Source: an uncultured Rhodospirillales bacterium
GTDB taxonomy: Bacteria > Pseudomonadota > Alphaproteobacteria > Acetobacterales > Acetobacteraceae
DNA length: 64,000 nt
Direction: 5' to 3'
NCBI GenBank assembly: GCA_903835235.1
Contig: CAILMF010000015.1
Location: forward strand, 372,001-436,000
Part shown: one piece after another, positions 25,138-33,900 of the stretch
Layout: each line of letters begins with the position of its first letter
Numbering within the stretch: the stretch's first letter is position 1
Translations under genes and position numbers: made by a program
Notes under the pieces: model-generated
Databases searched by the model: none
Seen by the model: only the letters and a program-made list of their open reading frames with translations
What the model was told of the DNA's origin: nothing

Positions 25138-27690
25138 ATGTCGTCAGGGGTCTCGAACCGCATGAGGCCGCCGGAACGGCCCGCCAGGGCGCCCGGCCCG
25201 CCGCCCATTGCCTCTCACATCCTGCTGACCCTTGACCAGGCGACATCCACGCGGATCAGCGGCTGGGCCTATGCCCCCGCGGAACCCGACCGGCATGTCA
25301 GGCTGAGCCTCTACAACGGCCCGGCGCATCTGGTCAGCTTCCACGCCGCTACCTTTCGCGAAGACCTGCGGGACGCGGGCATGGGCAATGGCGAACATGG
25401 CTTCAGCCTGGTAATCCCACGCCACATCGCCGAGCGCCCGGTGCTCGACCTGCGCCTGGTCGATGAGGACAGCGGCACCGAACTGGCGACGGTTTCCGTC
25501 ACCGGTGGAGAGGAGCGCTTCGAGGCGCTCAGCGATGCCCTGCTCGGCAACCTGCCGCATTTCCTCTCCGCCATCGAGGACAAGACCGAGCGCCTCCGGT
25601 CGGCGCAGCAGCATCTGGCACTGCTGATGTCGGCGACCGTCGCCACCTATGGGCAGACCCGCGCGCTGCTGGAAGAAGCCGCGGTGGCATGCCATGCCAT
25701 GGAGGCCGAGAACCCGGTGCCGCCGCCGGAAGCGGTGCCTTTCGACCGCATCGTCAGGAGTGTCGTCGGGCGCTATCCGGTCCTCAGCCTGCCGCGCTGC
25801 GACAACCCCCAGGTCTCGATCGTCATCCCGGTCTTCAACAACTTCGAATACACCTACAACTGCGTGAAGTCGCTGCTGACCACGCAGAGCCGGGCGACCT
25901 TCGAAGTCATCATCGTCGATGACCAATCTAGCGACGAGACGCTGCTGGCCCCCATGCTGCTCGCGGGCGCTACGGTGCTGCGCAACGAACGCAACCAGGG
26001 CTTCGTCCTGGGATGCAACCGTGGCGCGGCCGCGGCGAGGGGCGAGTACGTCTTCTTCCTGAATAACGACACCGAGGTCCACGACTTCGCGCTCGATGCC
26101 CTGCTGGATGTCTTCCGCCTGCATGCCAGGGTCGGCATTGCCGGTTCCAAGCTGCTGTTCGGCGACGGCACGCTGCAGGATGCCGGTGGGATCGTCTGGC
26201 GCCTGGGCGATGGCTGGAACTACGGTCGCGGCCAGGACCCCGGCGACCCGCGATTCAACTACCTGCGCGACGCCGACTACCTTTCCGGCGCCGCCCTGAT
26301 GATTCCGAAGGCGCTGTGCGACGAAATCGGTGGCTTCAACCCCGAACTTGCGCCGGGGTACTACGAGGATACCGACATGGCGTTCCGCGCGCGGGCCCTG
26401 GGCTACCGCACGGTCTACCAGCCCCGCAGCGTCGTTACGCATTTCGAGGGCGCCTCCTCCGGCACCGACGTGACGCAGGGCATGAAGCAGTACCAGCTGG
26501 TGAACGCCCGCAAGTTCCTTGCCATCTGGAAGCAGGAACTCCTCGGCCATGCACTCAGCGGCCAGGAACCGGATCGGGAGAAGGATCGCAAGGCCCGTTT
26601 CCGCGTGCTGTTCGTGGACGCCACGACGCCGACGCCGAGGGAAGACGCCGGGTCCAACGCGGCGCTGAGCCATATGCGGGCCCTGCAGGCCCTGGGCGCC
26701 AAGGTCACCTTCGTGCCGTCGGATAACATGGCGCATCTGGGGCAGGTGAGTGCCGACCTGCAGGACCTCGGCATAGAGTTCCTGCATCACCCGTACTTCT
26801 GGTCGGTCGAGGAGGCGCTGCGCAAGCGGGCGCACGAGTTTGACGTCATCTACCTGCATCGCTACGATGTTGCTTTCCGCTACATGGCAACCTGCCGTGC
26901 CTTCGCGCCCCGGGCGCGCATCCTTTACAACGTGGCGGACCTACACTTCCTGCGGCTGGAGCGGGAAAGGAAAGTGGGTGCCGCCAGCGCCAGGACCGAG
27001 GCGGAGGTGGCGATGGTCCGCAATCAGGAACTCGGCTGCATCCGCTTGGCCCACCGCGTCATCGTCCACTCCGAGGTGGAAGCCGCCATACTTGCCCGCG
27101 AAGGGGTTTCGCATGTCAGCGTCATCCCCTGGGTGATGGAAGGCAGGCCGGGGCCGCTGCCGCCGGAGCGGCGAGGCCGGACCGTCGGCTTCCTCGGCGG
27201 CTTCGGCCATCCCCCAAATGCGGATGCCGTCGCCTGGTTCGTCGAGGAGATCTGGCCGCTGGTCCGCGCCGAGGTGCCGGACGCCGAATTCCTGATCTTC
27301 GGTTCCCGGATGCCTGCGGAGATCCAGGCGCTGAGCAGCCTGCCCGGGGTGACGCCGGTGGGTTTCGTCCCGGAGGTGGCCGACGCCTTCGCGCGCATGC
27401 GGGTGAGCGTGGCGCCGCTGCGCTACGGCGCAGGACTGAAGGGCAAGGTCGGCGAGAGCCTGGCCCATGGCGTGCCCTGCATCGGCACCAGCGTGGCCTT
27501 CGAGGGTTTTGGCCAGAACTTCCGGGAGGCCTGCGTGGCCGACGACGCCAAGGGAATGGCGGCGAAGCTGGTGCGCCTGCTGACCCATAACGGCGCCCTG
27601 GCGGGCATCGCCGCCAGAAGCAAGGCCTATGCGGTCGAGCATCTCTCGGCAAACGCGGTGCAGTCGCTGATCGCGGCGGCGATCAGCTAA
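25138..27690 (+). CDS. Two-enzyme glycosyltransferase: beta domain, GT2 and GT4-like domains
   Basis: An 850-residue protein. Residues 25-120 form a beta-rich domain with the pattern R-x-DL...G-x-G...GF (FREDLRDAGMGNGEHGFSL), seen at the front of glycan-modifying proteins. A helical/coiled segment (about 135-190) follows. The GT2 domain (about 222-460) has VSIVIPVFNNFEYTYN, VIIVDDQSSD, metal-binding FFLNNDTEV and GYYEDTDMAFRARALGY. The GT4-like domain (about 490-850) has VLFVDATTPTPREDAGSN, IVHSEVEAAIL, VGFLGGFGHPPNADAV and PLRYGAGLKGKVGESLAHGVP. Two successive sugar additions by one polypeptide are implied. A GGAG site lies 11 bases before the ATG. Confidence 0.9.
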   Translation: MSSGVSNRMRPPERPARAPGPPPIASHILLTLDQATSTRISGWAYAPAEPDRHVRLSLYNGPAHLVSFHAATFREDLRDAGMGNGEHGFSLVIPRHIAERPVLDLRLVDEDSGTELATVSVTGGEERFEALSDALLGNLPHFLSAIEDKTERLRSAQQHLALLMSATVATYGQTRALLEEAAVACHAMEAENPVPPPEAVPFDRIVRSVVGRYPVLSLPRCDNPQVSIVIPVFNNFEYTYNCVKSLLTTQSRATFEVIIVDDQSSDETLLAPMLLAGATVLRNERNQGFVLGCNRGAAAARGEYVFFLNNDTEVHDFALDALLDVFRLHARVGIAGSKLLFGDGTLQDAGGIVWRLGDGWNYGRGQDPGDPRFNYLRDADYLSGAALMIPKALCDEIGGFNPELAPGYYEDTDMAFRARALGYRTVYQPRSVVTHFEGASSGTDVTQGMKQYQLVNARKFLAIWKQELLGHALSGQEPDREKDRKARFRVLFVDATTPTPREDAGSNAALSHMRALQALGAKVTFVPSDNMAHLGQVSADLQDLGIEFLHHPYFWSVEEALRKRAHEFDVIYLHRYDVAFRYMATCRAFAPRARILYNVADLHFLRLERERKVGAASARTEAEVAMVRNQELGCIRLAHRVIVHSEVEAAILAREGVSHVSVIPWVMEGRPGPLPPERRGRTVGFLGGFGHPPNADAVAWFVEEIWPLVRAEVPDAEFLIFGSRMPAEIQALSSLPGVTPVGFVPEVADAFARMRVSVAPLRYGAGLKGKVGESLAHGVPCIGTSVAFEGFGQNFREACVADDAKGMAAKLVRLLTHNGALAGIAARSKAYAVEHLSANAVQSLIAAAIS

Positions 27691-27790
27691 AGAAGCCGTT
27701 CAAGCGAGGGCCCGAGAGCCGTTCTGGTGCGCTCTCCGGAACGAATTGAACCCTGGCGTGCTGGCTACCGCTCCACCAACCGTTCCAACC

Positions 27791-27990
27791 GTAAGCGCGG
27801 CGACGAGGCCCTTGCCGCATAGCTGACGGTCAGTCCTTGTCGCCGGCAGCCCAGTGCCAAGGCATCAACTCGTCGATTCGGCTCTCCGGCCAGCCATTGG
27901 CCAGCCGCGTCAGCACATCGGTGAAGTATCGCTGCGGGTCGACGCCGTTCAGCTTGCAGGTCTCCATTAGCAGGCTGCGGAAATTCGATT
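27791..27990 (-). pseudogene. IS66 family remnant: end of element plus last codons of tnpC
   Basis: On the minus strand, about 50 codons read SLLMETCKLNGVDPQRYFTD then VLTRLANGWPESRIDEL and MPWHWAAGDKD before a TGA at 27830. This is the C-terminal domain of IS66-type TnpC transposases. Outside the stop, the sequence ends with GTAAGCG on the plus strand at 27791, the terminal bases typical of IS66 elements. Everything upstream of this tail is gone, so it is a dead fragment left in the glycan island. Confidence 0.75.
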
Positions 27991-28115
27991 TTCGGCCCCG
28001 GATACCGCAACATTGCTTCGCAGCACCGACGCGGAGCGACAGGAAGTTTCAGGCAAAGGCCCGGACGGATTCCATTGCGACCTTTGTTGCCCCTCCGTGG
28101 TCGAATTTCCGCAGC
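27974..28115. repeat. 142-base segment bounded by perfect 15-base inverted repeats
   Basis: GCTGCGGAAATTCGA at 27974-27988 is the exact reverse complement of TCGAATTTCCGCAGC at 28101-28115. The similarity extends weakly outward to a TA dinucleotide on each side. There is no open reading frame inside. The left repeat lies at the break of the IS66 tnpC fragment, so the segment may be a miniature or solo inserted element. The alternative is that it consists of two ends of a vanished insertion sequence. Confidence 0.5.
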
Positions 28116-28120
28116 ATGTT

Positions 28121-28166
28121 AGAGCAATATCCGGTCTGATGATTCTATCAGAACGGATATTGCTAT
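28121..28166. repeat. Palindromic intergenic repeat, copy 1
   Basis: Arms AGCAATATCCGGTCTGAT (28123-28140) and ATCAGAACGGATATTGCT (28147-28164) match at 17 of 18 positions around a 6-base spacer. The left 21 bases are 19/21 identical to the left arm of a second copy at 36835. Both copies lie next to IS66 remnants in this window. It immediately precedes the left edge of the IS630 remnant. Confidence 0.7.
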
Positions 28167-28220
28167 AGTGTCCTGATCGAGAAGTTCCTATGAATTTGTT
28201 CGAGATCGTAAGAGCTTGCG

Positions 28221-29247
28221 ATGGGCAGGGCAGCAGCAGCGATTGAGTTGACGGCCGTTGAGCGTCGGGAACTGGCATCGCTGGCGCGGGCGCGCAAGAC
28301 TGGTCAGGCGATGGCGCGGCGGGCGCGGATTGTGTTGGCCGCGGCGGCGGGGCTGGAGAACAAGGCAATCTGCACCGAGGTCGGCGCGGACGCCAACACG
28401 GTCTCGAAATGGCGCCGCCGCTTTGCGGCCCATCGCCTCGATGGGCTGCTGGATGGTTGGAAGCACTGTTTCCAACCGCCCTGGAACACCGCGAAAGATC
28501 GGTGATGACAGCGTCGCTGAAACCATCCGCCTGACCCTGGAGACGACGCCACCCGGTGCCACGCACTGGTCGCTGCGCGCCATGGCCAAGGCGGTGGGCT
28601 ATGCGCCGTCCACCATCCATCGCATCTGGCGGGCCTTCGGGCTGCAGCCGCACCGGAGCGAGACCTTCAAGCTCTCGACCGACCCGCTGTTCGTCGAGAA
28701 GGTGCGCGACATCGTCGGCCTCTACCTGACCCCGCCCGAGCGGGCCCTGGTGCTCTGCGTGGATGAGAAGTCGCAGATCCAGGCGCTGGACCGCACCCAA
28801 CCGCTGCTGCCGATGCGCCCGGGCCAGGTCGAGCGGCGCACCCACGACTACACCCGCCACGGCACCACTTCGCTGTTCGCCGCGCTGGACGTGGCCACCG
28901 GCGCGGTGATCGGCCGCTGCTACCCGAAGCACCGCTCCAGCGAGTTCAGGAAGTTCCTCGACCAGGTCGAGGCCAATGTCCCGGCTGACCTCGACGTCCA
29001 CCTGGTCATGGACAACTACGCCACCCACAAGACCAAGCCGGTCCGGGACTGGCTGGCCAAGCGACCGCGCTGGCATGTCCATTTCACGCCAACCAGCGCC
29101 TCCTGGATCAACCAGGTCGAGCGCTTCTTCGCCCTGATCACCGAAAAGCAGATCATGCGCGGCGTCCACCGCTCAACACAGGCCTTGGAGCGCGACATCC
29201 GCGCCTTCATCGACGCCCACAACGCCGATCCCAAGCCTATAACTTAG
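28221..29247 (+). pseudogene. IS630 family transposase, frameshifted and 3'-truncated
   Basis: The N-terminal helix-turn-helix part is read in one frame from ATG 28221 ([38 protein letters not shown]). The catalytic part continues in another frame ([19 protein letters not shown] onwards). DDE residues are present in [24 protein letters not shown] and [10 protein letters not shown]. The frames separate at about 28455-28477, where a small hairpin has replaced the expected few codons. The 3' end is lost after [11 protein letters not shown], where sequence switches abruptly to an IS481-type fragment. It is therefore very probably inactive. Confidence 0.85.
28455..28477. repeat. Small perfect hairpin at the IS630 frameshift point
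   Basis: GGTTGGAA (28455-28462) and TTCCAACC (28470-28477) flank a 7-base loop, exactly where the transposase frame is lost. Compared with the protein expected in this family (LLDEPRPGTPRK), the DNA has a net surplus of about 16 bases here. This is consistent with a local palindromic insertion. Confidence 0.6.
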
Positions 29248-29368
29248 CCAAACACCTCAAGGCACTGCGATGGCACAAACCTTCCAGGCCATCTGCGACG
29301 CCTGGACCAAAGATCCATCAGGCTTCAAGATTAACCCGCACCACCTCATCCCGGGACCACACAGTTAG
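29238..29368 (+). pseudogene. IS481-like transposase C-terminal fragment
   Basis: Read from 29238, the sequence gives [15 protein letters not shown], then after a one-base frameshift FQAICDAWTKDPSGFKINP and HHLIPGPHS before a TAG at 29366-29368. This is the conserved C-terminus of IS481-type integrase-core transposases ([10 protein letters not shown]...INPHHLIPG). It is joined directly to the broken end of the IS630 transposase, so two elements have recombined or one has deleted into the other. Confidence 0.65.
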
Positions 29369-29370
29369 TA

Positions 29371-29582
29371 CATCCTGTGTCCCCATCCGTGTCAATGTCG
29401 GAAAGATCCCGCAGACCGAAGCATTCTATATCGAGAGGGGCGCCGCGAAACCGCTTGAATCTGGTCGCATTCCGACCGATCGACCGATCAGGCGGCAGGA
29501 CTGGAGCAGTGGCGAGGTCAGCGTCGAATTTGGAGTTGTCAAGCTATTTTCGAATCTGGATACTCATGTCGCGAAGTTGTGA
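29371..29582 (+). pseudogene. C-terminal remnant of an unidentified coding sequence
   Basis: Directly after the IS481 fragment, one frame is open for about 70 codons to a TGA at 29580. It reads PIRVNVGKIPQTEAFYIERG and later RRQDWSSGEVSVEFGVV and KLFSNLDTHVAKL. The composition looks like real protein (balanced charges, hydrophobic clusters) and there is no start codon, as expected of a gene whose front was removed by the insertion elements. I do not recognise the family. It may be the lost 3' part of another glycan-island gene. Confidence 0.35.
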
Positions 29583-29679
29583 AGGCTTGCAGCTTAACCA
29601 ACCGGCTGCAATGATAAATCGTTAGAAACGCGCCCGCCCGCGGCAACGGCGCGCCGGTAATTTAGGAGCGCGCTCTCTC

Positions 29680-30894
29680 ATGGTTGGCATCGACTACCTT
29701 CGGTCCATGGCCGCCCGTCAGTGGCTTCAGGCACGCGCGCAGGAACCGGTCCACCGCGACGACAACGTCTTCGCCCTGCTGTTCCGCCTGCGCGTCGCCG
29801 AACGTCTCGGCGATGTCCAGGCCATGACCGAGTTGCTGCCCCGCCTCGTCCCCTGGGCCGCCCAGTTGCCGGCGGCTGGCAAACTGGTTGAGGTGGTCCG
29901 GGAGACGCTGCAGAAGCTGCCGGCGACCCTGCCGGAAGCCAAGGGGGCGGCCTACGGCCGAGCCCTGATGGACGCCGGCCGGATCCAGGAGGCCTGGGAG
30001 TATTGGCAACGCCAGGAGCACCCGAGCCTGGCGGAGGAGCGCAGGGTCAGGCTGGCTACCCTGGCGTGGCGGCTGGGCGAGTTCGAGGCGGCGATCGATA
30101 ATCTGCGGGCGCAGGGCAGCGAGAGCAGGCTGTCCCGCAACTCGGCCGAAATGATCCGCCGCTACGAGGAGAGCTTGGCCGAGGCGGGCAAAGTGCACGC
30201 GATGGAGATCCATCAGTTGCCGCTGCCCGCCGTGCGCCAACTGGCCGCCCGCATGCGGGAGAAGCCTGCTGCAGCGACACCGGATCTCGCGGCGCTGGCG
30301 CAGGCATGGGGCGAGTTCTCCGGCGACTGGTCGATGGCCGTCAGTTTGCTTTCAGAAGCGGAGGCGGCGGCGATCGCCTCGCCAGTGCTGGGCGCGCGGC
30401 TGGCTCCATTGGTTTCCTCGAAGGAATTCGCCTCAGCCAAGGTTGCGCCAAAGGCTTTGGAAGCCCTGCTGGCCGCCTGCCGTGCGGCAGGCGCAATGGC
30501 GGCCGTGGCCACGCTGGAGGCACGACTGGCCAGCGCCGTGCCCGCCCCCAGCCCGGCCCTGGCGCCATCTGCCGAGCCGTCAAAACCCGCCGCGGAGACG
30601 AAGCTGGAGATGGCGTCCGTCGTCGCCGCCATCCTGGCCAAGCCACCGGCGCCTGCGCCAGTGGAGGCGAAACCGGCCGCGCCTGTCGCGGAAGCGGACC
30701 GTGCGCCGGCCGACAATGCGAAGGCGCAGTCGGTCCCGAGCAAGTCCAAGTCCGCCCCGGCGAAGCCCGATGGCGCGCCCGCCGCCCCGGCCAAGCCGGC
30801 CAGAGCCAAGGCCGCGTCGGCGTCCGACAAGCCCAAGGCAACCGCCCCGGGCAAGCCCAAGCCCGCGGCTGCCCGACGCCCGGGCGGCAAGTAG
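29680..30894 (+). CDS. Helical-repeat (TPR-like) protein with Ala/Lys/Pro-rich tail
   Basis: A 404-residue protein with an AGGAG site slightly far (about 13 bases) from the ATG. Residues 1-290 are almost all helical with TPR-like pairs (LFRLRVAERLGDVQAMTEL, YGRALMDAGRIQEAWEYW, RLATLAWRLGEFEAAIDNL). Residues 290-404 are a low-complexity tail rich in alanine, lysine and proline (SKSKSAPAKPDGAPAAPAKP) resembling histone-H1-like or cell-wall-binding tails. There is no signal peptide. It sits between IS wreckage and the giant glycosyltransferase, 95 bases upstream of it. A scaffold for glycan enzymes is plausible, but nothing in the sequence proves it. Confidence 0.7.
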   Translation: MVGIDYLRSMAARQWLQARAQEPVHRDDNVFALLFRLRVAERLGDVQAMTELLPRLVPWAAQLPAAGKLVEVVRETLQKLPATLPEAKGAAYGRALMDAGRIQEAWEYWQRQEHPSLAEERRVRLATLAWRLGEFEAAIDNLRAQGSESRLSRNSAEMIRRYEESLAEAGKVHAMEIHQLPLPAVRQLAARMREKPAAATPDLAALAQAWGEFSGDWSMAVSLLSEAEAAAIASPVLGARLAPLVSSKEFASAKVAPKALEALLAACRAAGAMAAVATLEARLASAVPAPSPALAPSAEPSKPAAETKLEMASVVAAILAKPPAPAPVEAKPAAPVAEADRAPADNAKAQSVPSKSKSAPAKPDGAPAAPAKPARAKAASASDKPKATAPGKPKPAAARRPGGK

Positions 30895-30989
30895 CCATCC
30901 CTTCGGCCGCGGCCATCGCCCGGCATTGTGCGAAGCTGGTGGGTTGACTAAGCCGACGCCAGGGTAACCGCGCCGAGAGGCTCCGCCAG

Positions 30990-33900
30990 ATGCCATCGAC
31001 ACTCGCTCCGGCCGGCTTGCTGGCAGGGCAGCCGCAGCGGGTTCGCGTGGGCTTGCGAAACGAAACTGCCACCCCCTGGTCGCGCGAAGGCGCTGGTGCG
31101 ATCAGCCTGCACGCCCAGCTGGTGCAGCCCGGCGCCTGGCAGCCGCTGGACCATGCCATTGACATCCAGCAGATGGCCGATATCCCGGCCCTTGGCAGCG
31201 GCGACGCGGTGGCCGAGCTGCCGCCGCTGCCGGCCGGCGCCTACGAGTTGCTCACCCGCATCCGATTCGGCGAGGCGGCCTGCGGCATCGCCACGACGCC
31301 CCTGTTGGTGTTGCCCGCCGCCGACTACGCCCAGGGCCGTGTCGAACTGGCCGAGGACTTGCCGCCGCTGCCGGCCGGTGCCCGCGTCACCCTGCCAGTG
31401 CGGCTGACCAACCTCTCCGCCGTCGCCTGGTTGCGCTGGCCGCACCGGTTGCAGCTCTGGGCCCGGCTGGGGGAGGAGCGCGGCGTCACCCCGGTAATGG
31501 TGGATATCGAGCCGGGCGGCGAGGCCATCATCGGCATCGATCTCGTGCTGCCGCCGACGCCCGGCCGGCACCGGTTGCGGCTCTCGCTCACCCGGCCGCG
31601 TACGCTCGTCTTCGCCGAGCATGCAAGCTTCCAGGCCGCGCCGCCGATGCTGGAGCTGCGCCCGCCGGGCCAGATGGAACTCGCCCCGCGCTTTCAGCCG
31701 CGCGACCCGGTGCAACTGTTGCTGCTGGCCGGGCAGGAAGCGCTGGGCGTGGTCGGCCAGCCGGTGGCGGTGAAGCTGGTACTGCAGAACGAGGGCCCCG
31801 GCGCCGTCGACCTGCGTGGCCTTGCCCTCGCCCGGCGAGGCGCCGAGGCGACGGAGCGGCGCGAGGTGCTGGAGGCCAGCATCGCTCCTGGAGGGCGGCG
31901 CGCCTTCGAGGTCATCCTGCCCCCGCCAGCCCAGCCGGCGCAGGAGGAACTGACCGTCACCGCCCTGGTGCGGTTGCGCTTCGGCGAGGAGCAGGAGGTG
32001 GCGCTGGGCGGTCTGCCGCTGCGGGTGCAGCCGGCGCTGCTGCCGCTCGCCTTGGCCGTGACCGCGTTGCAGCAGGACCATCCGCCGCTGCTGGGAGAGG
32101 AGGAGCAGCCCGCCGCCTTCCGCTTCCTGAACGAGGGCGACGCGGCGATCCAGGGCAAGGGAGTGGACGCCTTCAGTGTCAGCCAGCGTTGGACTCGCCT
32201 GGATGAGAAGCGCCCCGCGCAGTATCGCGGCGGCCAACGGGTGCCGCTGGAAATCGACAGCGGTGCGGCGGCGGTAGTGGCCCTGGCCCTGGCGCCGCCG
32301 CCCGATACCGGCCTCTACAAGCTGGAAATCGTGGTCTTCCGCCAGCCGGAGGACACCTGCCCGCGCGAGGAAGCGCGTTGCGAGGTGGGCGAGTACCGCG
32401 TCAGCCGGGTGCGCGAACTGGCCTTCGCCGAGGAAAAGCTGCGCCGCCGCGCGCTGGCCGCCGCCGCCGAGCAGAGCGGGCGCCTGGCCTACCGCGCCTG
32501 GTGCGAGACCGCCGATAGCCTTGCCGGCACGGCGCTGGAACGCGCCCTGGCGCTGCCTGTAGCTTGGCCGCACCGCCCGTTGGTCTCCGTGCTGCTGCTG
32601 GCCGAGGGCTCGACGCCGGAGGCGATTGGGTGCACGGCCGAATCGCTGCTGGCCCAGGTCTATCCGCATTGGGAACTGCGGGTCGCGCATGGTCGCGGCG
32701 GCAAGCTCGCCTTGCCAGCCGACTCGCGCATCCTGCCCTGCGCAGCTTCGGCCAGGGGGCCGGCGGCGCTGCTGCGCCATGCTGCCGGCAAGGCGGAGGG
32801 CGAATGGCTGCTCTGGCTGCGCCCTGGCGACCGGCTGGCCCCGGCGGCGCTGCTGCTGCTGCTGGCGGAGGCGCTGCGTCGCCCCGCCCTGCGGGCCGTC
32901 TATTCCGACCGCGACGCGCTGGGCGAGGATGGCGGGCGCTGTGCCCCGGCGCCGCTGGCGGATTTCGACCCGGATTTCGCACTGGGCGCCGACGGCCTTC
33001 TGCATGGCGCGCTGGTGGCGGCGGATTCCTTCCACACCGCCCTGGCGGCGCTGCCGGCGAACAGCCCCCTGCCGGCGCTGGATTGGCAACTGCGCCTGAT
33101 GGAAGCCTTGCCGGAACAGGCCATCGGACACCTGCGCCATGCCCTGCTGCACCTGGGCGCGCCGCTGGAATTACCGCCCGCCGAATGGTCCACAGCGGCG
33201 GCGCTGGTGGCGGCGCACCTGGCCCGGCGAGGCCAGCCGGCGCGGGTGATGCGCGCGCATGACGCGCCCTGCTTCCGCCTGGAATTCCCGCTGCCGGCCC
33301 CTGCGCCGCGCGCCAGCATCCTCATCCCCACGCGCGACGGCCTGGCGCTGCTGGCCGCCTGCATTGGAAGCATCCTGGAACGCACCGACTACCCGGACTA
33401 TGAGATCATTGTTGTCGACAATGGCTCCACCGACCCGGCGACGCTCGCCTACCTGGCGGAGCTCGAGGCGCGCTGCCAGGCGCGCATCCTGCGCGACCCA
33501 GGCGACTTCAACTGGGCGCGCGCCAACAACGACGCGGCCCGTCTAGCCACGGGCGACGTCCTCTGCCTGCTCAACAATGACACCGAGGTGTTGGACCGCG
33601 GCTGGCTGCGCGAGCTGGTGGCGCAGGCCTGCCGGCGAGAGATCGGCGTGGTGGGCCCGGCGCTGTGGTACCCGAACGGCCTGCTTCAGCATGGCGGCGT
33701 GATGTTTGACGCCATGGACGGCCGCCCGGTGCACATGCTGTTGCAGGTGGAACGCGCCGCGGTGCCTTCCCGCATGCGGCTGGCGCGGCGCTGCAGCGCC
33801 GTCACCGGCGCCTGCCTGGTGGTGCGGCGTGAGGTCTACGAGGCGGTCGGCGGCATGGACCAGGTTCATCTGCCGATCGGTTACAACGACATCGATTTCT

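Noticed and set aside
29377-29625. An 82-codon plus-strand reading with an ATG after the IS cluster
   Set aside because: Another frame over the same bases looks more like protein (kept as a low-confidence gene fragment). This one is rich in Arg/Ser without structure.
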